In this document: positions 36,422 to 46,056 of the stretch, piece after piece | Layout: each line of letters begins with the position of its first letter | How positions within the stretch are numbered: the first letter of the stretch is position 1 | Assembly: GCF_031081985.1 (NCBI RefSeq) | Contig: NZ_JARWSK010000002.1 | Span: 310,001-374,000, forward strand | Length of the DNA stretch: 64,000 nucleotides | Direction of reading: 5' to 3' | Source: Komagataeibacter xylinus | GTDB lineage: Bacteria; Pseudomonadota; Alphaproteobacteria; Acetobacterales; Acetobacteraceae | Notes under the pieces: model-generated | Told to the model about the DNA's origin: nothing | Database searches by the model: none | Seen by the model: the letters and a program-made list of their open reading frames with translations, nothing else | Program-made: the position numbers and the translations under genes

Positions 36422-38173
36422 ATGTCCGATGTTCTCGGCGTTTATTATGGAACAGGCAACACCGTAACCAAAAGCGGCTCATATACACTGGACCCAGGGG
36501 GCCTGCTCGGCATTCTTTCACCTGCGGACATCACCGTCTCCTCGCCAGACGGCAAACCCGTCGATGCGACAATCGACCTCGCGGGCCTGCTTGACCTGCC
36601 CGTCACCGCCGCTGCCACTTTTACCGTCACCGCTGAAAAGAATACGGTCGTGACGGTCAGCGCGGGCGCCGTAAACGCGCTAACCACAACCACCCTTGAT
36701 GCAAACGGGGGCACGGTAGCGCTGGCTGGCGGCCTGCTGAACGCGGCAAGCGGGGTGACAATCAACCTGACAAATGGCGGCACGTTCAACGGGTCTGGCA
36801 TCATTTCCGCCCTGACGGGCGCTACCATCAACTTTGGCAGCGGCGGCGGCACGCTCAACCTTGCCGGTTCCGACACGGGGCTTGCGCTGCTGTCGGGCGC
36901 ATCCATCAATAACTTCGGCAGTGGTGATTCCATTATCGTGGAGAATGATGGCACCCCCGCAACGGTAACCGGCGTCAGCTATGATGGCCTGCTTGGCACA
37001 TCCACCCTCACCTTCTCCAATGGTGATACGCTGGCGCTACAGGGCCAGTATCAGGACACCGACCCGCAGGCCGCCGGTTACGTCTCCACCGTGGCCGATG
37101 CGGATGGGGAAGGCACGGTGCTGGTGTGCTTCCTCGCCGGCTCCATGATCCGCACCCCGGACGCTGACATTGCCGTTGAAGACCTGTGCGCGGGCGACAC
37201 CATCATCGCCATGGTGAATGACACACCCCAGCCCCGTACCATTACATGGGCAGGCAGGGCGCATGCCATGGTTCGCCCTGAATTGCCCGATGATGAAGCG
37301 GGTTACCCGGTCCGTATCCTCAAGGATGCCATAAGCGCGGGCGTGCCCTACAAGGACATGCTGATTACGGCGGAGCATTGCCTGTATTTCGAGGGCCGGT
37401 TCGTGCCCGCGCGCATGCTCGTCAATAACACGTCCATCTTCTATGATCGCGCGATCACGTCCTACGATTACTACCACATTGAAACGCAGGAACACGCGGT
37501 CATCATCGCTGATGGCATGCTGACCGAAAGCTATCTCGATACCGGCAACCGCCGCGCCTTCGTGCAGAAAGACAATGTCGTTTTACTGAGTGGCAGCCGC
37601 AACCTGACATGGGCACACGCCGCCGCACCGCTTGACGTATCACCGGGTTTTGTCGAGCCCCTATTCCGCCAGATCGCGGCCCGTGCGGCGGCTTCAGGGC
37701 ATGCGCCCCAGACACAAGCCGCCACCATGACGGACGAGGCCGACCTGCACCTGCTGACACAAACCGGCGCCATCATCCACAAGATGCGCGAGGCAAACGG
37801 ATTTGCCTTTTTCATGATCCCGCCGGGGGTGGAGAGCGTGCGCATCATGTCGCGCACCAGCCGCCCATCGGACACGATCGGCCCCTATATCGACGACCGC
37901 CGCCAGCTTGGCGTTCTGATCAGGGACATCAAACTGTTTGAAGGCAGCGTGGCCCGTCCCATTACCACCCATCTTGCCAATGAAGCACCCGAAGGCTGGC
38001 ATGATGGCTGGTACGCGCCAGAAAATGTTCCCTGCCGCTGGACGGACGGGCAGGCCAGCATGTCTCTCGGCACCCGGCACCCCACGCTCATGGGGCTGCT
38101 CTGCCTCGAAATCCTTGCAGGCGGCCCCTATGCCATCAGTTCCGCCCCCCAGCCACAGGCCCTGACAGCGTGA
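36422..38173 (+). CDS. Hint-domain (Hint_2 type) protein with beta-helix-like N-terminus
   Basis: 583 residues, ATG with AGGAG seven bases upstream. Residues about 40-230 are a Gly/Thr/Ala/Asn-rich repeat (for example NGGTFNGSGIISALTGATIN) like the parallel beta-helix passengers of secreted proteins. At 236 the Hint module starts: CFLAGSMIRTPDADIAVEDL, AGDTI, then LITAEHCLYFEGRFVPARML, YYHIETQEHAVIIADG and SYLDTGNR. Hint modules can cleave the bond before the first Cys; the His residues of blocks B and F are present, and the C-terminal Asn of true inteins is not obvious. About 190 residues follow the module. Probably a secreted or surface protein, autoprocessed at Cys236; no classical signal peptide is visible. 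Confidence 0.82.
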   Translation: MSDVLGVYYGTGNTVTKSGSYTLDPGGLLGILSPADITVSSPDGKPVDATIDLAGLLDLPVTAAATFTVTAEKNTVVTVSAGAVNALTTTTLDANGGTVALAGGLLNAASGVTINLTNGGTFNGSGIISALTGATINFGSGGGTLNLAGSDTGLALLSGASINNFGSGDSIIVENDGTPATVTGVSYDGLLGTSTLTFSNGDTLALQGQYQDTDPQAAGYVSTVADADGEGTVLVCFLAGSMIRTPDADIAVEDLCAGDTIIAMVNDTPQPRTITWAGRAHAMVRPELPDDEAGYPVRILKDAISAGVPYKDMLITAEHCLYFEGRFVPARMLVNNTSIFYDRAITSYDYYHIETQEHAVIIADGMLTESYLDTGNRRAFVQKDNVVLLSGSRNLTWAHAAAPLDVSPGFVEPLFRQIAARAAASGHAPQTQAATMTDEADLHLLTQTGAIIHKMREANGFAFFMIPPGVESVRIMSRTSRPSDTIGPYIDDRRQLGVLIRDIKLFEGSVARPITTHLANEAPEGWHDGWYAPENVPCRWTDGQASMSLGTRHPTLMGLLCLEILAGGPYAISSAPQPQALTA

Positions 38174-38181
38174 AAGAGGAT

Positions 38182-38207
38182 CCCTGCGCCCCTGAACGGG
38201 CGCAGGG
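38182..38207 (+). terminator. Strong hairpin after the Hint gene
   Basis: CCCTGCGCCC and GGGCGCAGGG make a perfect 10-bp stem around CTGAAC, nine bases after the stop. There is no T-run, so it may be an RNA 3' stabiliser or a weak terminator. Confidence 0.55.
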
Positions 38208-38220
38208 ACCGACCGGTCAC

Positions 38221-38790
38221 ATGAATGCACTCTTTACCCTCAAAGCCGGACAGGTCTGGACCGGCGCGCCGCCCCGCCGCGAAATACGTGGCATTGATGA
38301 AGTGGGGGAGACGCAGGTCTCGTTTCACAAACAGACCTCAAGGCGCCGTTTCCTGACCTATCAGACCACCACGATCATGGGATTTCGTAAATGGATCCAG
38401 CAAAGTCAGGCCGTGTCCAATGATGGGCTGAGTGCTGCGAGCATGCATGGGTTCTCCCCATCGCGTGAAATCGGGCAGCGGATCCAGCTCCTGCGCAAGG
38501 CGGCAGGGCTGAGCCAGCAGGATCTGGCCAACATGCTCGGCGTCTCGCGCACCGCCGTCGGGTTCTGGGAAACGGGGCGCCCCAACAGGATCAGCAGGCA
38601 TGTGCCCCGTATCGCGAAGATTTTTGGTATCAGCGAGGAAGTCTTCCTCAATGGGCAGAATAGCGAAAAAACCCAGATGTCCATTACAAAGGACGAAGAA
38701 AACATCATCAACCTCTACAGGGCCCTTTCAATAGATGACAGGCTCCAGGCCATGAAACGCATGGAAATGCTGTACAGGAGGCAAAAATAG
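38221..38790 (+). CDS. XRE family transcriptional regulator
   Basis: 189 residues from the ATG at 38221; the frame is open back into the Hint gene, but the strong hairpin at 38182 argues for a start after it, and ATGs at 38377 and 38443 are also possible. The helix-turn-helix lies near the middle: IGQRIQLLRKAAGLSQQDLA then MLGVSRTAVGFWETGR, the Cro/CI pattern. The C-terminus (INLYRALSIDDRLQAMKRME) is a common tail of small HTH proteins. The 70 residues before the HTH are unusual, Arg/Thr-rich and without a recognised domain. It may regulate the Hint gene or the porin. Confidence 0.75.
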   Translation: MNALFTLKAGQVWTGAPPRREIRGIDEVGETQVSFHKQTSRRRFLTYQTTTIMGFRKWIQQSQAVSNDGLSAASMHGFSPSREIGQRIQLLRKAAGLSQQDLANMLGVSRTAVGFWETGRPNRISRHVPRIAKIFGISEEVFLNGQNSEKTQMSITKDEENIINLYRALSIDDRLQAMKRMEMLYRRQK

Positions 38791-38811
38791 TCTTCATGCC
38801 GCACGGCAAGA

Positions 38812-38825
38812 GACTGTTTGAAAAT
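38812..38825 (+). repeat. AT-rich side module beside repeat copy 8
   Basis: GACTGTTTGAAAAT, one base different from the word at copies 5 and 7, but here on the hairpin II side of the element. Confidence 0.5.
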
Positions 38826-38835
38826 TTGGCTCAGA

Positions 38836-38913
38836 AAATACGAAGCTTTTTTCCAAAAGCTTCGGAGAACGCCGCCTTTTTGCAAAAAGGCGGCACCCAA
38901 AAACGTATATTCT
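38836..38913 (-). repeat. Cloverleaf repeat, variant copy 8
   Basis: Both hairpins are present (GAAGC...GCTTC, GCCGCC...GGCGGC). The outer arms are replaced by a shorter pair ATACG / CGTAT. It lies between the convergent XRE and porin genes, 14 bases from the porin stop. Confidence 0.85.
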
Positions 38914-38927
38914 TTCCAGGTCCGGAC

Positions 38928-40238
38928 TTAAAACCCGATAACCGCATCACCACCAAAGGTGAACATGCCGTTATTACGGCCACCATTGAACGGCGTGGTG
39001 CTGTTGAGGGCGCGGTCAAAACGGATTTCCGGGCGGATCTGGAACACGCGCACATGATGGCCGAGGTTCGGGCGGTAGCTCATGTTCAGCGTCATTTCGC
39101 CATAGGTCGTGCCGTGGCTTGAAGACGACGGACCGGTCATGACCATGCCGCCCGTTCCGGCAATGGCTTCCATATAGGAGTTGTTGCCTATGAAGGTGGC
39201 CACCATGGAGTTGTTGTTATCGCGGTAGATTTCGCCGCGGTAGTTGAAGGTCAGGCTGTCATTGACCTTGTAGCTCAAAAAGCTGACAAAACTTTCCGCA
39301 TCCGCCCCGGCAAACTGCCCCCGGGCTCCGATGCCGCGCACACCTTCATCATGCAGGTAATTGAACTCGGCCGTCAGGGTCAGGCGGTCATTGACCTGAT
39401 AGGTGGCGTTGATGTCGTTCCAGAAGCGGTTGGTGTGGTCAGCCTCGTAATGGCCAATCAGCTGCCACGAATTCTCCGGTCCCACGCGGCTCAGTTCCAC
39501 AATCCGCAGCTTGCCATGGGCAAGGTTGTTCAGGTTGAAGCCGAAATAGCCCGCAGGTGCGCTGTTGTTGTCCGATTTGCCAAACGTTGTCTGGTTGCCG
39601 GTATCAATGCCGAAAGTCACATCGACCATGGGGGTGACATGCCAGTTGAACATCGCCCCCACATGCTGGAACGGCACGGAATATTCAGATGTATAGGCCA
39701 GCGTGTAGAACGCGCGGGAGGCGGGATCGAGTCCTTCCACCCCCATCGGGGCCTGCAGGATGCCCGCCTGCATGTCCAGCCCGCCCTTGGTGACCCAGGG
39801 CAGATGTACATCCATATGCGCCTGGGCGGGAATAAGCTGGTAGCGGTCGTTCCACTCCCGGTCACTGACACCGACCAGATGGTAGTAACGGGCATCGGAG
39901 CCATACATGGCCTCAAGCGTGAAACCGACCTGGTATTTGTTCACGCTGGAATCAATTGCCTTGTTCAGGGTAAATTCCAACTGGTTGAGCTGCACCTGGT
40001 TGGCATGGTCGGCAAAGAAATCACCGAAGTTGTAGCCGGGCTGGGGGCGGGCAGGATTGGCCATGATGCCGCCTTCGATCTGTCCGGTCAGGGTAATGTC
40101 GCTCAGCCAGTGCGCAAAACCCGTATCGTGCTTCTTCATCCCCGAGAAGATCTGGACCTGCGCATGGGCACCTGTCGACACGCCAGTCAAAACAGTGGCG
40201 ATCACCAGAAAACAACCAACCCTGTGGTTCAGTTTCAT
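38928..40238 (-). CDS. Outer-membrane beta-barrel porin (BBP2/OmpL-like)
   Basis: 436 residues, ATG with GGGAG nine bases upstream. A signal peptide is clear (KLNHRVGCFLVIATVLTGVSTGAHA-QV). The mature part alternates polar and aromatic residues as amphipathic strands, contains GYNFGDFFADHANQVQLNQ and GILQAPMGVEGLDP, and ends in the aromatic Phe expected for recognition by the BAM complex. The layout matches putative beta-barrel porin-2 proteins, which form outer-membrane channels for small solutes. A promoter with an embedded palindrome lies just upstream, suggesting regulation. Solute unknown. Confidence 0.85.
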   Translation of the reverse strand: MKLNHRVGCFLVIATVLTGVSTGAHAQVQIFSGMKKHDTGFAHWLSDITLTGQIEGGIMANPARPQPGYNFGDFFADHANQVQLNQLEFTLNKAIDSSVNKYQVGFTLEAMYGSDARYYHLVGVSDREWNDRYQLIPAQAHMDVHLPWVTKGGLDMQAGILQAPMGVEGLDPASRAFYTLAYTSEYSVPFQHVGAMFNWHVTPMVDVTFGIDTGNQTTFGKSDNNSAPAGYFGFNLNNLAHGKLRIVELSRVGPENSWQLIGHYEADHTNRFWNDINATYQVNDRLTLTAEFNYLHDEGVRGIGARGQFAGADAESFVSFLSYKVNDSLTFNYRGEIYRDNNNSMVATFIGNNSYMEAIAGTGGMVMTGPSSSSHGTTYGEMTLNMSYRPNLGHHVRVFQIRPEIRFDRALNSTTPFNGGRNNGMFTFGGDAVIGF

Positions 40239-40290
40239 ACGGTTTTCTCCCTTCCCGGCATGACAGACACGGGCAGGAGCCGCTGCGCCT

Positions 40291-40319
40291 GATAAATCAT
40301 AAAATTTGTTTTATGCCAA
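40291..40319 (-). promoter_or_regulatory. Putative porin promoter with embedded operator palindrome
   Basis: Minus strand TTGGCA, 17-base spacer, TTTATC. The palindrome CATAAAACAAATTTTATG (40298-40315; 7-bp arms, 4-base centre) occupies the spacer, so a bound repressor would block RNA polymerase. Confidence 0.45.
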
Positions 40320-40394
40320 TTATTATCCTTCTAAAACCTTGATTCGACTGCCTAATATCAGAGATGCAATTATTTTAAACCGGGTTCGTCATAT

Positions 40395-41363
40395 TTACTG
40401 CTTGCCCAGCCAGCCACGCCGCCAGAACCAGAGCAGCGGCAACACCACCGTGGCAGCCATGAGAATCAGGGAATACCAGTAGCCGTATTTCCAGTTGAGT
40501 TCGGGAATATCATGGAAATTCATGCCATAGATACCCGCCACCAGCGTGGGCGCGACACCAATGAAGCTGACCACGGTCAGGATCTTCATGCCGTTATTCT
40601 GCTCGATACTGATAAAGCCCAGCGTTGCATCCAGCAGGAACTGCACCTTGTTGGCGGTCTGTGACACGAAATCGTTGAGCGAGCGGATATCACGCCCCAC
40701 CGTGCCCAGCCGCGCCTGCAGCCGCTCGCTCAGGTCATGGCGCTTGCTCTCGCCCAGAAAGATCGAGATCCGCTCAAGCCCAAGCAGGCTGTCGCGCACG
40801 GAGGAACTCAGGTCGCCCGACCGCCCCACCCGGCGCAGCATGTTGCGCAGCAGGTTGGCCGCCTGCGCCTGGCTCGGGGTCTCGGACTGAAAGACATCCT
40901 TGGACATGCCATCAAGCGACTGGCCCAGGTGCTCCAGAATATCGGCCAGCCGGTCCACAATGGCCTCGAGCAGCATGATCCCCGCCTCGTTGGCGCTGAG
41001 CGGCGTGTCCTGCCCCGCCACCTGCCGCGCCACCACGTCAAACGCGCTGAAGCCGGTATAGCGGATGGTCAGGATCCGCTCATGCATGAGTACGAAACCG
41101 ACAGGAGAGACGAAAAAGTCATCCGGTGTCTTGCGCACCAGCGGCGTGGAGAGATAGACGGCATCCCCTTCCATGAACAGGCGCGATGAACTCTCGATCT
41201 CGTCAAGCTGGGCGCGGGTGGGAATGCGCAGGCCCGTAATCCGGGCGGCCAGGGCCTCCTCATCAGTCGTGGGGTCAAGCAGGTCCAGCCATGCCGCACC
41301 TGTCGCATCCGCCGCCGTAGTCACGGTGCGGGCCGGTGCGCCGGGATGATGCGCTAGAAACAT
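40395..41363 (-). CDS. corA: CorA family magnesium/divalent-cation transporter
   Basis: 322 residues. The C-terminus shows the two membrane helices of the family with the selectivity motif GMN at their junction ([27 protein letters not shown]) and a basic tail ([10 protein letters not shown]). The large N-terminal cytoplasmic domain is helical and acidic. CorA forms a pentameric channel for Mg2+, Co2+ or Ni2+ in the inner membrane; the ion cannot be told apart. Start ATG at 41363. Single gene, divergent from trpB. Confidence 0.93.
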   Translation of the reverse strand: MFLAHHPGAPARTVTTAADATGAAWLDLLDPTTDEEALAARITGLRIPTRAQLDEIESSSRLFMEGDAVYLSTPLVRKTPDDFFVSPVGFVLMHERILTIRYTGFSAFDVVARQVAGQDTPLSANEAGIMLLEAIVDRLADILEHLGQSLDGMSKDVFQSETPSQAQAANLLRNMLRRVGRSGDLSSSVRDSLLGLERISIFLGESKRHDLSERLQARLGTVGRDIRSLNDFVSQTANKVQFLLDATLGFISIEQNNGMKILTVVSFIGVAPTLVAGIYGMNFHDIPELNWKYGYWYSLILMAATVVLPLLWFWRRGWLGKQ

Positions 41364-41561
41364 GGGCTGTCTTTCGTTGGTTCCTGTCGTTGTTCATCCA
41401 TCATGCCCGAACAAACATGTCAAATCGTGACACGGCGCTACCGGCCTGCGGGGGCTGGTATTTTATCGCCATCCAGTCCAGAACCGCATGACACGGCAGC
41501 CCGGGACGGCTGCATGACCAAACCCCTGAGCCACGCACCTATTTCTTGCGGAGTAGAGAAG

Positions 41562-42791
41562 TTGAGCGCAACAGACACACAGGCAGGCGCCAACAGCCTG
41601 CGCAGCGGGCCGGACGGACGCGGCCGTTTTGGCATTTTCGGGGGCCGTTTCGTGGCCGAGACCCTGATGCCGCTCCTGCTGGAACTGGACGCCGCCTACA
41701 GGACCGCCCAGGCCGACCCCGAATTCCACCGCGAACTGGATTACTACCTCAAGGATTACGTTGGCCGTCCCAGCCCGCTGTGGCTTGCCCGCCGCATGAC
41801 CGCGCAGCTTGGTGGCGCAAAGATCTACATGAAGCGCGAGGAGCTGAACCACACCGGCTCGCACAAGCTCAACAACGTCATGGGCCAGATCCTGCTTGCC
41901 CGCCGCATGGGCCGCACGCGCATCGTGGCCGAGACAGGGGCGGGCCAGCATGGTGTTGCCACCGCCACCGTGTGCGCGCTGTTCGGCATGAAATGCGCCA
42001 TCTACATGGGGGCTACCGATGTCGAACGGCAGAAGCCCAACGTGTTCCGTATGCGGCTGCTCGGCGCCGAGGTGGTTCCCGTCACGGCGGGCGCGGGCAC
42101 GCTCAAGGATGCCATGAACGAGGCCATGCGCGACTGGGTGACCAACGTGCATGACACCTACTTCCTGGTGGGCACCGTGGCAGGCCCGCACCCCTACCCG
42201 CAGATGGTGCGTGACTTCCAGTCCGTCATCGGCGTGGAAACCAGGGAGCAGATCATGGCCGCCGAAGGCCGCCTGCCTGACGCCATCGTGGCGGCCATTG
42301 GCGGCGGGTCGAACGCCATGGGCATTTTCCACCCCTTCCTCGATGACCCCGAGGTCAGGCTGATCGGCGTCGAGGCCGCAGGCTGCGGGCTGGATAGCGG
42401 GCGCACCGCCGCCTCCATCGAGCGTGGCAAACCCGGCGTGCTGCACGGCAACCGCACCTACCTGCTGCAGGATGATGACGGGCAGATCACCGAGGCGCAT
42501 TCCATCAGCGCAGGGCTGGACTATCCCGGCGTCGGCCCCGAGCACTCATGGCTCAGCGACATCGGCCGCGCGGAATATGTGGGCGCCACCGACCAGGAGG
42601 CGCTTGACGCCTTCCAGCTCTGCACCCGCACCGAGGGCATCATCCCCGCGCTGGAAAGTGCGCATGCCATCGCCTACGCCGCCAAGCTCGCGCCCAGCAT
42701 GGCGAAAGACCAGATCATCGTGGTCAACATCTCCGGCCGGGGGGACAAGGACATCTTCACCGTTGCCGAACACCTGGGAGTGAAACTGTGA
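41562..42791 (+). CDS. trpB: Tryptophan synthase beta chain
   Basis: 409 residues from a TTG at 41562, chosen because GGAG lies eight bases upstream and the length equals the family norm; an ATG at 41514 lacks such a site. Seen: [14 protein letters not shown], the PLP-lysine segment [30 protein letters not shown], the phosphate-binding [13 protein letters not shown], and [14 protein letters not shown]. It joins indole from TrpA with serine to make tryptophan. The stop overlaps the trpA start (GTGA). Confidence 0.95.
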   Translation: MSATDTQAGANSLRSGPDGRGRFGIFGGRFVAETLMPLLLELDAAYRTAQADPEFHRELDYYLKDYVGRPSPLWLARRMTAQLGGAKIYMKREELNHTGSHKLNNVMGQILLARRMGRTRIVAETGAGQHGVATATVCALFGMKCAIYMGATDVERQKPNVFRMRLLGAEVVPVTAGAGTLKDAMNEAMRDWVTNVHDTYFLVGTVAGPHPYPQMVRDFQSVIGVETREQIMAAEGRLPDAIVAAIGGGSNAMGIFHPFLDDPEVRLIGVEAAGCGLDSGRTAASIERGKPGVLHGNRTYLLQDDDGQITEAHSISAGLDYPGVGPEHSWLSDIGRAEYVGATDQEALDAFQLCTRTEGIIPALESAHAIAYAAKLAPSMAKDQIIVVNISGRGDKDIFTVAEHLGVKL

Positions 42792-43624
42792 GCCGCATCG
42801 CCCGCCGCTTCGCCACCCTGCGCACGCAGGGCCGTGGCGCCCTGATCCCTTATGTCGAGGCCTGCGACCCCGATTATGACACGTCGCTCGCCATCCTGCG
42901 CGGCATGCCCGCCGCCGGTGCCGACCTGATCGAGGTGGGCGTGCCCTTCTCCGACCCGTCTGCCGATGGCCCGACCATCCAGAAGGCCGCGCTGCGCGGG
43001 CTGAAGGGCGGCTCGACCATGAAGCGCGTGCTGGAGATGGTGCGTGCCTTCCGCGCAGGCGATGACGAGACGCCCATCATCCTGATGGGCTACACCAACC
43101 CCATCGAGGCCTACGGGCCGGAACGCTTCTGCATGGATGCGAAAGCAGCCGGCGTGGACGGGCTGATCGTGGTCGACATGCCACCCGAGGAAGCCGACCT
43201 GCTGGCAGGCCCGGCAGCAGCCAGCGGGCTGGACATCATCCGCCTCGTCGCCCCCACCACGCCTGATGACCGCCTGCCCGTCGTGTTCAATGGCGCGTCG
43301 GGCTTTGTGTATTACGTCAGCATCACGGGCGTAACCGGCACACGCACGGCCAGCACCGATGAACTGGCCGCTGCCCTGCCGCGCCTGCGCAAGGCGACCG
43401 ACCTGCCGATTGCCATCGGCTTTGGCATCCGCACGCCAGAACTCGCAGCCAATGCCGTAAGCGTGGCCGATGCCGCCGTGGTGGCCTCCGCCCTGCTCAA
43501 CACGCTTGAGGGCACGCTGGATGCGGATGGAAAAGCCACAGCGAAAACCGCGCCCGCCGTGCTCGAGCAGTTGCGTGGGCTGGCTGACGCCGTGCATGCC
43601 GTGAGCAAAACTGCCTCAAAATAA
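42788..43624 (+). CDS. trpA: Tryptophan synthase alpha chain
   Basis: 278 residues from a GTG overlapping the trpB stop. The catalytic Glu is in [20 protein letters not shown] and the catalytic Asp in [10 protein letters not shown] (usually YxxAGDP; Gly is Cys here). [22 protein letters not shown] and GFGIRTPE follow in the normal order. It cleaves indole-glycerol phosphate and passes indole to TrpB. A cloverleaf repeat lies between it and accD, so the trp pair probably ends here. Confidence 0.95.
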   Translation: MSRIARRFATLRTQGRGALIPYVEACDPDYDTSLAILRGMPAAGADLIEVGVPFSDPSADGPTIQKAALRGLKGGSTMKRVLEMVRAFRAGDDETPIILMGYTNPIEAYGPERFCMDAKAAGVDGLIVVDMPPEEADLLAGPAAASGLDIIRLVAPTTPDDRLPVVFNGASGFVYYVSITGVTGTRTASTDELAAALPRLRKATDLPIAIGFGIRTPELAANAVSVADAAVVASALLNTLEGTLDADGKATAKTAPAVLEQLRGLADAVHAVSKTASK

Positions 43625-43640
43625 TTCATTGATAAGAAAC

Positions 43641-43722
43641 AGAAGTTCTTGGGTGCCGCCTTTTTTCAAAAAGGCGGCGTTCTCTCGAAGCTTTTTGAAA
43701 AAAGCTTCACCAAAAACTTTTT
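43641..43722 (+). repeat. Cloverleaf repeat, full copy 9
   Basis: Left arm AGAAGTTCTTGGG is slightly decayed; both hairpins and the right arm CCAAAAACTTTT are canonical. It is preceded by AATTCATTGATAAGAAAC, the inner part of the side module seen at copy 5. It lies 16 bases after trpA, in the same-strand gap before accD. Confidence 0.9.
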
Positions 43723-43841
43723 ATGGTTTGCGGGCCATTTCACCGGCGATTTTCCACAACGGTGCCTGCAATGACAATCTGGCCCAATCGTTCATCTGCC
43801 TGTATGGAACAGGCCTCCAGAAAGCTTAAGGGAGAGGCAAC

Positions 43842-44708
43842 ATGAGCTGGCTGACCGAATATGTGCGCCCCAAGATCCGCGGCCTGCTCAAGCGGGAAGT
43901 GCCGGACAATTTGTGGACCAACTGCGAATCATGCGAGCAGATGATCCTGACCAAGGACCTGCGCAAGGCACTGAACGTGTGCCCGCATTGCGGCCACCAC
44001 ATGCGCGCAAGCGTGCCCGAGCGGCTGGAATGGACGTTCGATAACGGGGAATACACCCGCATCGAACTGCCCAAGGTGCCGGTTGACCCGCTCTCCTTCC
44101 GTGACCGCAAGCGCTATACCGACCGGCTGAAGGATGAACGCGCCAAGTCCCACCTTGAGGAATCGATGGCCGTGGCCCATGGCCAGATCGGCGGCCATAA
44201 CGCGGTGGTGGCCGTGATGGCGTTCGAGTTCATTGCAGGCACCATGGGGGCAGCACTTGGCGAGGCTTTCCTGGCAGCCGCCCGCCTGGCCATCCTGCAG
44301 CAGTCACCGCTGATCGTGTTCACCGCATCAGGTGGCGCGCGCATGCAGGAGGGCATGATCAGCCTGATGCAGATGCCGCGCACCACGGTGGCCGTGCAGA
44401 TGCTCAAGGAAGCGGGCCTGCCCTACTTCGTGGTGCTGACCAACCCGACCACGGGTGGCGTATCGGCCTCGTTTGCCATGCTGGGCGATGTGCAGATTGC
44501 CGAGCCCAATGCGCTGATCGGCTTCGCGGGCCAGCGCGTGATCGAGGATACGGTGCGCGAGAAGCTGCCCGAAGGCTTCCAGCGCGCGGAATACCTGCTT
44601 GAACATGGCATGCTCGACATGGTGGTCAAGCGCGGCGACCTGCGCGAGGTGCTTGGCCGCCTGACAGCGCAGCTCAACTACCGCCACATCGCCCCCCGCG
44701 CCGCCTGA
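43842..44708 (+). CDS. accD: Acetyl-CoA carboxylase carboxyltransferase beta subunit
   Basis: 288 residues, ATG with GGGAGAGG upstream. The zinc ribbon is seen as CESCEQM...CPHCGHH near residues 27-49. The crotonase-like domain carries FTASGGARMQEGMISLMQM, the conserved oxyanion-hole segment, and TNPTTGGVSASFAML. With AccA it transfers the carboxyl group from biotin to acetyl-CoA, the first step in fatty acid synthesis. folC follows 18 bases later. Confidence 0.96.
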   Translation: MSWLTEYVRPKIRGLLKREVPDNLWTNCESCEQMILTKDLRKALNVCPHCGHHMRASVPERLEWTFDNGEYTRIELPKVPVDPLSFRDRKRYTDRLKDERAKSHLEESMAVAHGQIGGHNAVVAVMAFEFIAGTMGAALGEAFLAAARLAILQQSPLIVFTASGGARMQEGMISLMQMPRTTVAVQMLKEAGLPYFVVLTNPTTGGVSASFAMLGDVQIAEPNALIGFAGQRVIEDTVREKLPEGFQRAEYLLEHGMLDMVVKRGDLREVLGRLTAQLNYRHIAPRAA

Positions 44709-44726
44709 AGCCACGGAACCCCGCAC

Positions 44727-46049
44727 ATGAAAGCGCCTGCCCTCGGGCCGGAATTCGTGGGCCGCACAGGACAGATACTGGAACGGCTGAACCGGCTGTA
44801 TCCGGCCCTGATCGACCTGTCGCTCACCCGGCTGGAAACGCTGCTTGCCCGCCTTGGCCACCCCGAGCGCCACATGCCGCCTGTCGTGCATGTGGCGGGC
44901 ACCAACGGCAAGGGCAGCACCTGCGCCTTCATGCGCGCCGTGGCCGAGGCGGCAGGCTGGCGCGTGCATGTGCTCACCTCGCCCCACCTCGTGCATGTGA
45001 CCGAGCGCTTCCGCATTGCGGGCCAGATCGTGAGCGAGCACGAACTCGCCGCCGTGCTTGAAGAGATCGAGCAGGTCAACGCAGGCGCGCCCATTACCGT
45101 GTTCGAGGTGCTGACGGCGGCAGGCTTCATGCTCAGCGCCCGCCACCCGGCGGATCTGACGATTGTGGAAGTAGGGCTGGGCGGCCGGTTTGACGCCACC
45201 AACGTGATCCAGCGCCCGGCCGCCTGCGCCATTACCGCCATCTCGATGGACCACGAAGCCTTCCTCGGCGATACGCTGGCTGCCATTGCGGGCGAGAAGG
45301 CTGGCATCATCAAGCACGGCGTACCGGTCGCCACCGGTCGCCAGCCTGCCGAGGTGATGGCGGTCATTGCCCGCACTGCACACGCTCAGGCCGCACCGCT
45401 GTGGCGGCGCGACCATGAATGGTTCATCGACCCCGTGGCAGACGGCACTGGCCTGCGCTACCGCGACGCCCACGGCACGCTGGACCTGCCCCCACCCGGC
45501 CTGCGCGGCGCCCACCAGATCGACAATGCGGGGCTGGCCATCGCCACCCTGCGGGCCAGTGGCCTGCCCATGCCTGCCAGCGGCTGGGCGGGCATTGCGC
45601 AGGCCCGCTGGCCTGCGCGCATGCAGCGCCTGTCGGGCCATCTGGCGGCGTTGCTGCCTTCGGGGTGGGAACTTTGGCTTGATGGCGGCCACAACCCCGG
45701 CGCGGGCCACGTGCTGGCGCAGGTGATGGACGAATGGGCGGACCGGCCCACCCATCTGGTCATTGGCATGAAGCAGACCAAGGATGCCACAGGCTTCCTT
45801 GCCCCGCTGCTGCCGCGTGCCGCTTCCATCCAGGCCGTGGCGGAGGAAGGCCAGCACTTGGCCCAGCCCGTGGCCGAGATCGTGGCCGCATCAGGCGGCC
45901 GCGCCATGGCAGGCCCGACCCTGCACGCCGCCCTGCGCCATCTTGCGGCCAAGGCTGGCCCTGATGCTCCTCCTACCCGCGTCATCATATGCGGCAGCCT
46001 GTACCTGGCCGGTGTTGCGCTCCAGCACGATGGCTGGCAACCGGACTGA
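44727..46049 (+). CDS. folC: Bifunctional folylpolyglutamate synthase / dihydrofolate synthase
   Basis: 440 residues. The ATP loop reads VAGTNGKGSTCAFMRAVAEAAG, followed by SPHLVHVTERFRI, the folate-binding region. MDHEAFLGDTLAAIAGEKAGI and WLDGGHNPGAG complete the Mur-ligase-like pattern. FolC adds glutamate to dihydropteroate and to reduced folates. The accD-folC pair is a common proteobacterial arrangement. A truncated cloverleaf repeat lies seven bases after the stop. Confidence 0.94.
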   Translation: MKAPALGPEFVGRTGQILERLNRLYPALIDLSLTRLETLLARLGHPERHMPPVVHVAGTNGKGSTCAFMRAVAEAAGWRVHVLTSPHLVHVTERFRIAGQIVSEHELAAVLEEIEQVNAGAPITVFEVLTAAGFMLSARHPADLTIVEVGLGGRFDATNVIQRPAACAITAISMDHEAFLGDTLAAIAGEKAGIIKHGVPVATGRQPAEVMAVIARTAHAQAAPLWRRDHEWFIDPVADGTGLRYRDAHGTLDLPPPGLRGAHQIDNAGLAIATLRASGLPMPASGWAGIAQARWPARMQRLSGHLAALLPSGWELWLDGGHNPGAGHVLAQVMDEWADRPTHLVIGMKQTKDATGFLAPLLPRAASIQAVAEEGQHLAQPVAEIVAASGGRAMAGPTLHAALRHLAAKAGPDAPPTRVIICGSLYLAGVALQHDGWQPD

Positions 46050-46056
46050 AAACGGA

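Noticed and set aside
36298-36594. Reading frame overlapping the start of the Hint gene
   Set aside because: Lies in AT-rich leader DNA, then shadows the Hint gene in another frame; no domain.
39351-40292. Long antisense frame over the porin gene (and similar ones at 44328-45857, 54164-55735 and 60385-62067)
   Set aside because: Long open frames opposite genes are common in GC-rich DNA; amino-acid composition (His/Arg/Gly/Ala) and absence of start signals mark them as shadows.
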